From contig JAAZBP010000010.1 in the NCBI GenBank assembly GCA_012513715.1, positions 1 to 34,019 of the forward strand: a DNA stretch of 34,019 nt, read 5' to 3'. This stretch comes from Thermoproteota archaeon (GTDB lineage: Archaea; Thermoproteota; Bathyarchaeia; Bathyarchaeales; Bathycorpusculaceae). Under the pieces are notes generated by a model. The model ran no database searches, was not told where the DNA came from, and was given only the letters and a program-made list of their open reading frames with translations. Positions 32,887-34,019 of this stretch are shown in pieces (position 1 is the first letter of the stretch; each line of letters begins with the position of its first letter). The translations under genes and the position numbers were made by a program.

Positions 32887-34019
32887 ATGGGGTATTGCTT
32901 TATTCAACCGTTTCCCTAAATCTGTAAAATTTTTAGATACCACCCTGCGTGATGGTGAACAAACACCCGGAGTATCACTTGTACCAGAACATAAATTACG
33001 TATAGCTCAGCGGCTAGACGAACTTGGCGTGGACTACATTGAAGCTGGCTTTGCAGCCGTTTCTGAAGGAGAACTAGAATCAGTTAAATTAATAGCTAAA
33101 CAAGGTTTACGGGCAGACGTTTCTAGTGCGGCTAGAGGAACAAAAGCTGACGTGGATGCAGTATTAAAGAGTGGCGCTTCAACCGTGAACATGATTATAC
33201 CTACATCTAATTTACATATAGAATGTAAACTTCGTAAGACTCGTGAACAAATCCTCAAAACAACCGAAGAATGCGTTACATACGCTAAGTCACACGGTCT
33301 AAAAGTTGAATTATTAGCTGAAGATGCAACCCGTTCAGACTTTGACTATCTGACCCAAGTATTCTTAACTGCAGTTGACGCTGGTGTAGATCGGGTTATC
33401 CCCTGTGATACAGTAGGCATCTTAACTCCTGAACGTTCCGCAGAGTTCTTCTCTAAACTTAAAGAAAAAATAAAAGTGCCAGTTGGTGTACATTGCCACA
33501 ATGATTTTGGTATGGCAGTTGCTAGTACTGTTGCAGCTTTGGGTGCTGGCGCTGAAGAAGTACACGCTACCATAAACGGTTTAGGTGAACGCGCTGGAAA
33601 CGCTTCGTTAGAGGAAATAGTTGTTGCATTAAAATCACTCTACAAATTAGATTTAAACATAAAAACTGAGTTGCTCTACAGTACTTCCCAACTAGTTTCT
33701 CGTTTAACAGGCATATATGTTCAACCCAATAAAGCTGTTGTAGGAGAAAACGCGTTTACTCATGAATCAGGTATACACACTCAAGGGATGCTATCTAATC
33801 CTCTAACCTATGAGCCCCTATCGCCTGAACTCGTTGGTTGCGTACGACGTATATCTCATGGAAAACATTCTGGTTCACACGCAGTACGTGCAGACTTATC
33901 CAGTATGGGTTTGAATCCCACTGAAGCACAGTTTAAAGAAATATACAAACGCATAAAAGAATTAGGTGACAAAGGCAAAATAGTGATGGACGCTGATGTG
34001 CTAGCCATAGCCGAATCTG
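32887..34019 (+). CDS. Second LeuA/CimA-family synthase, 3' partial, with disturbed start
   Basis: Acyl-CoA condensing synthase, paralog of the gene at 17687-19207. It shows [68 protein letters not shown] and [12 protein letters not shown], then runs off the window before any C-terminal regulatory domain can be judged. The frame is open from 32882 but contains no ATG, GTG or TTG before the catalytic motif. The only nearby ATG (32887) is one base out of frame. Removing one G from the run at 32889-32892 gives [24 protein letters not shown], a natural N-terminus, so a one-base error or real frameshift is likely. Citramalate synthase is favoured by its ilvD neighbour; 2-isopropylmalate synthase is possible. 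Confidence 0.8.

Noticed and set aside
1-34019. CRISPR arrays, insertion sequences, tRNA or rRNA genes, prophage or integration sites
   Set aside because: No regularly spaced repeats, transposase motifs, tRNA-like cloverleafs or rRNA segments were seen on reading; the window is mostly core biosynthesis.

Overview
The window looks like an AT-rich chromosomal segment of an anaerobic archaeon. The evidence is a set of archaea-specific genes: the ADTH synthase / 3-dehydroquinate synthase II route into shikimate, a GHMP-type shikimate kinase, the methanogen-type homocysteine cluster (DUF39, NIL-ferredoxin, UPF0280), DUF131 membrane proteins, an OB-fold RPA and a SWIM-finger protein. TTG and GTG starts are frequent, Shine-Dalgarno sites are of the GGAGG/GAGGTG type, and TATA/BRE-like promoters are present. 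No methanogenesis gene is visible. A Bathyarchaeia-like lineage is my best guess; that is inference, not shown by the sequence. No rRNA, tRNA, CRISPR array or insertion sequence was seen.

Layout. (1) 1-3197: carB, missing its first ~30 residues at the window edge. (2) 3412-6056: a three-gene homocysteine operon that adds sulfur to aspartate semialdehyde. (3) 6057-6772: a 716-bp gap holding two small hairpins, a good archaeal promoter, a 29-codon reading frame ending in a run of Phe and Tyr codons, and a 10-bp hairpin starting at the base after its stop codon. (4) 6773-16871: an eleven-gene aromatic operon, aspartokinase, aroA', aroB', aroD, aroE, aroK, aroA, aroC, chorismate mutase, aminotransferase, tyrA. 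(5) 24336-16875, minus strand: ilvB, ilvN, leuC, leuD, leuB, leuA-type synthase, pheA, ending 3 bp from tyrA. (6) 24423-29517: accessory genes, mostly on the plus strand: a new 41-aa ORF, a small heat-shock protein, a SWIM protein, a 40-aa membrane peptide, two DUF131 proteins, RPA, a ferredoxin and an F420-type luciferase-family oxidoreductase. (7) 30932-29587, minus: a 59-aa ORF overlapping a membrane-anchored, sequon-rich surface protein. (8) 32808-31180, minus: ilvD with a hairpin/T-tract terminator; a second leuA/cimA-type gene diverges from it and runs off the window.

How it fits together. Aspartokinase feeds aspartate semialdehyde, the substrate of both the homocysteine operon and AroA'; the aromatic operon then carries carbon through chorismate and prephenate to tyrosine, while the phenylalanine enzyme PheA sits at the end of the branched-chain operon. 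Aspartate-semialdehyde dehydrogenase, ilvC and ilvE are absent from the window.

The most interesting signal is the Phe/Tyr-rich micro-ORF plus hairpin in front of the aspartokinase-aromatic operon. It has the architecture of an amino-acid-sensing leader-peptide attenuator, which to my knowledge is not an established mechanism in archaea.
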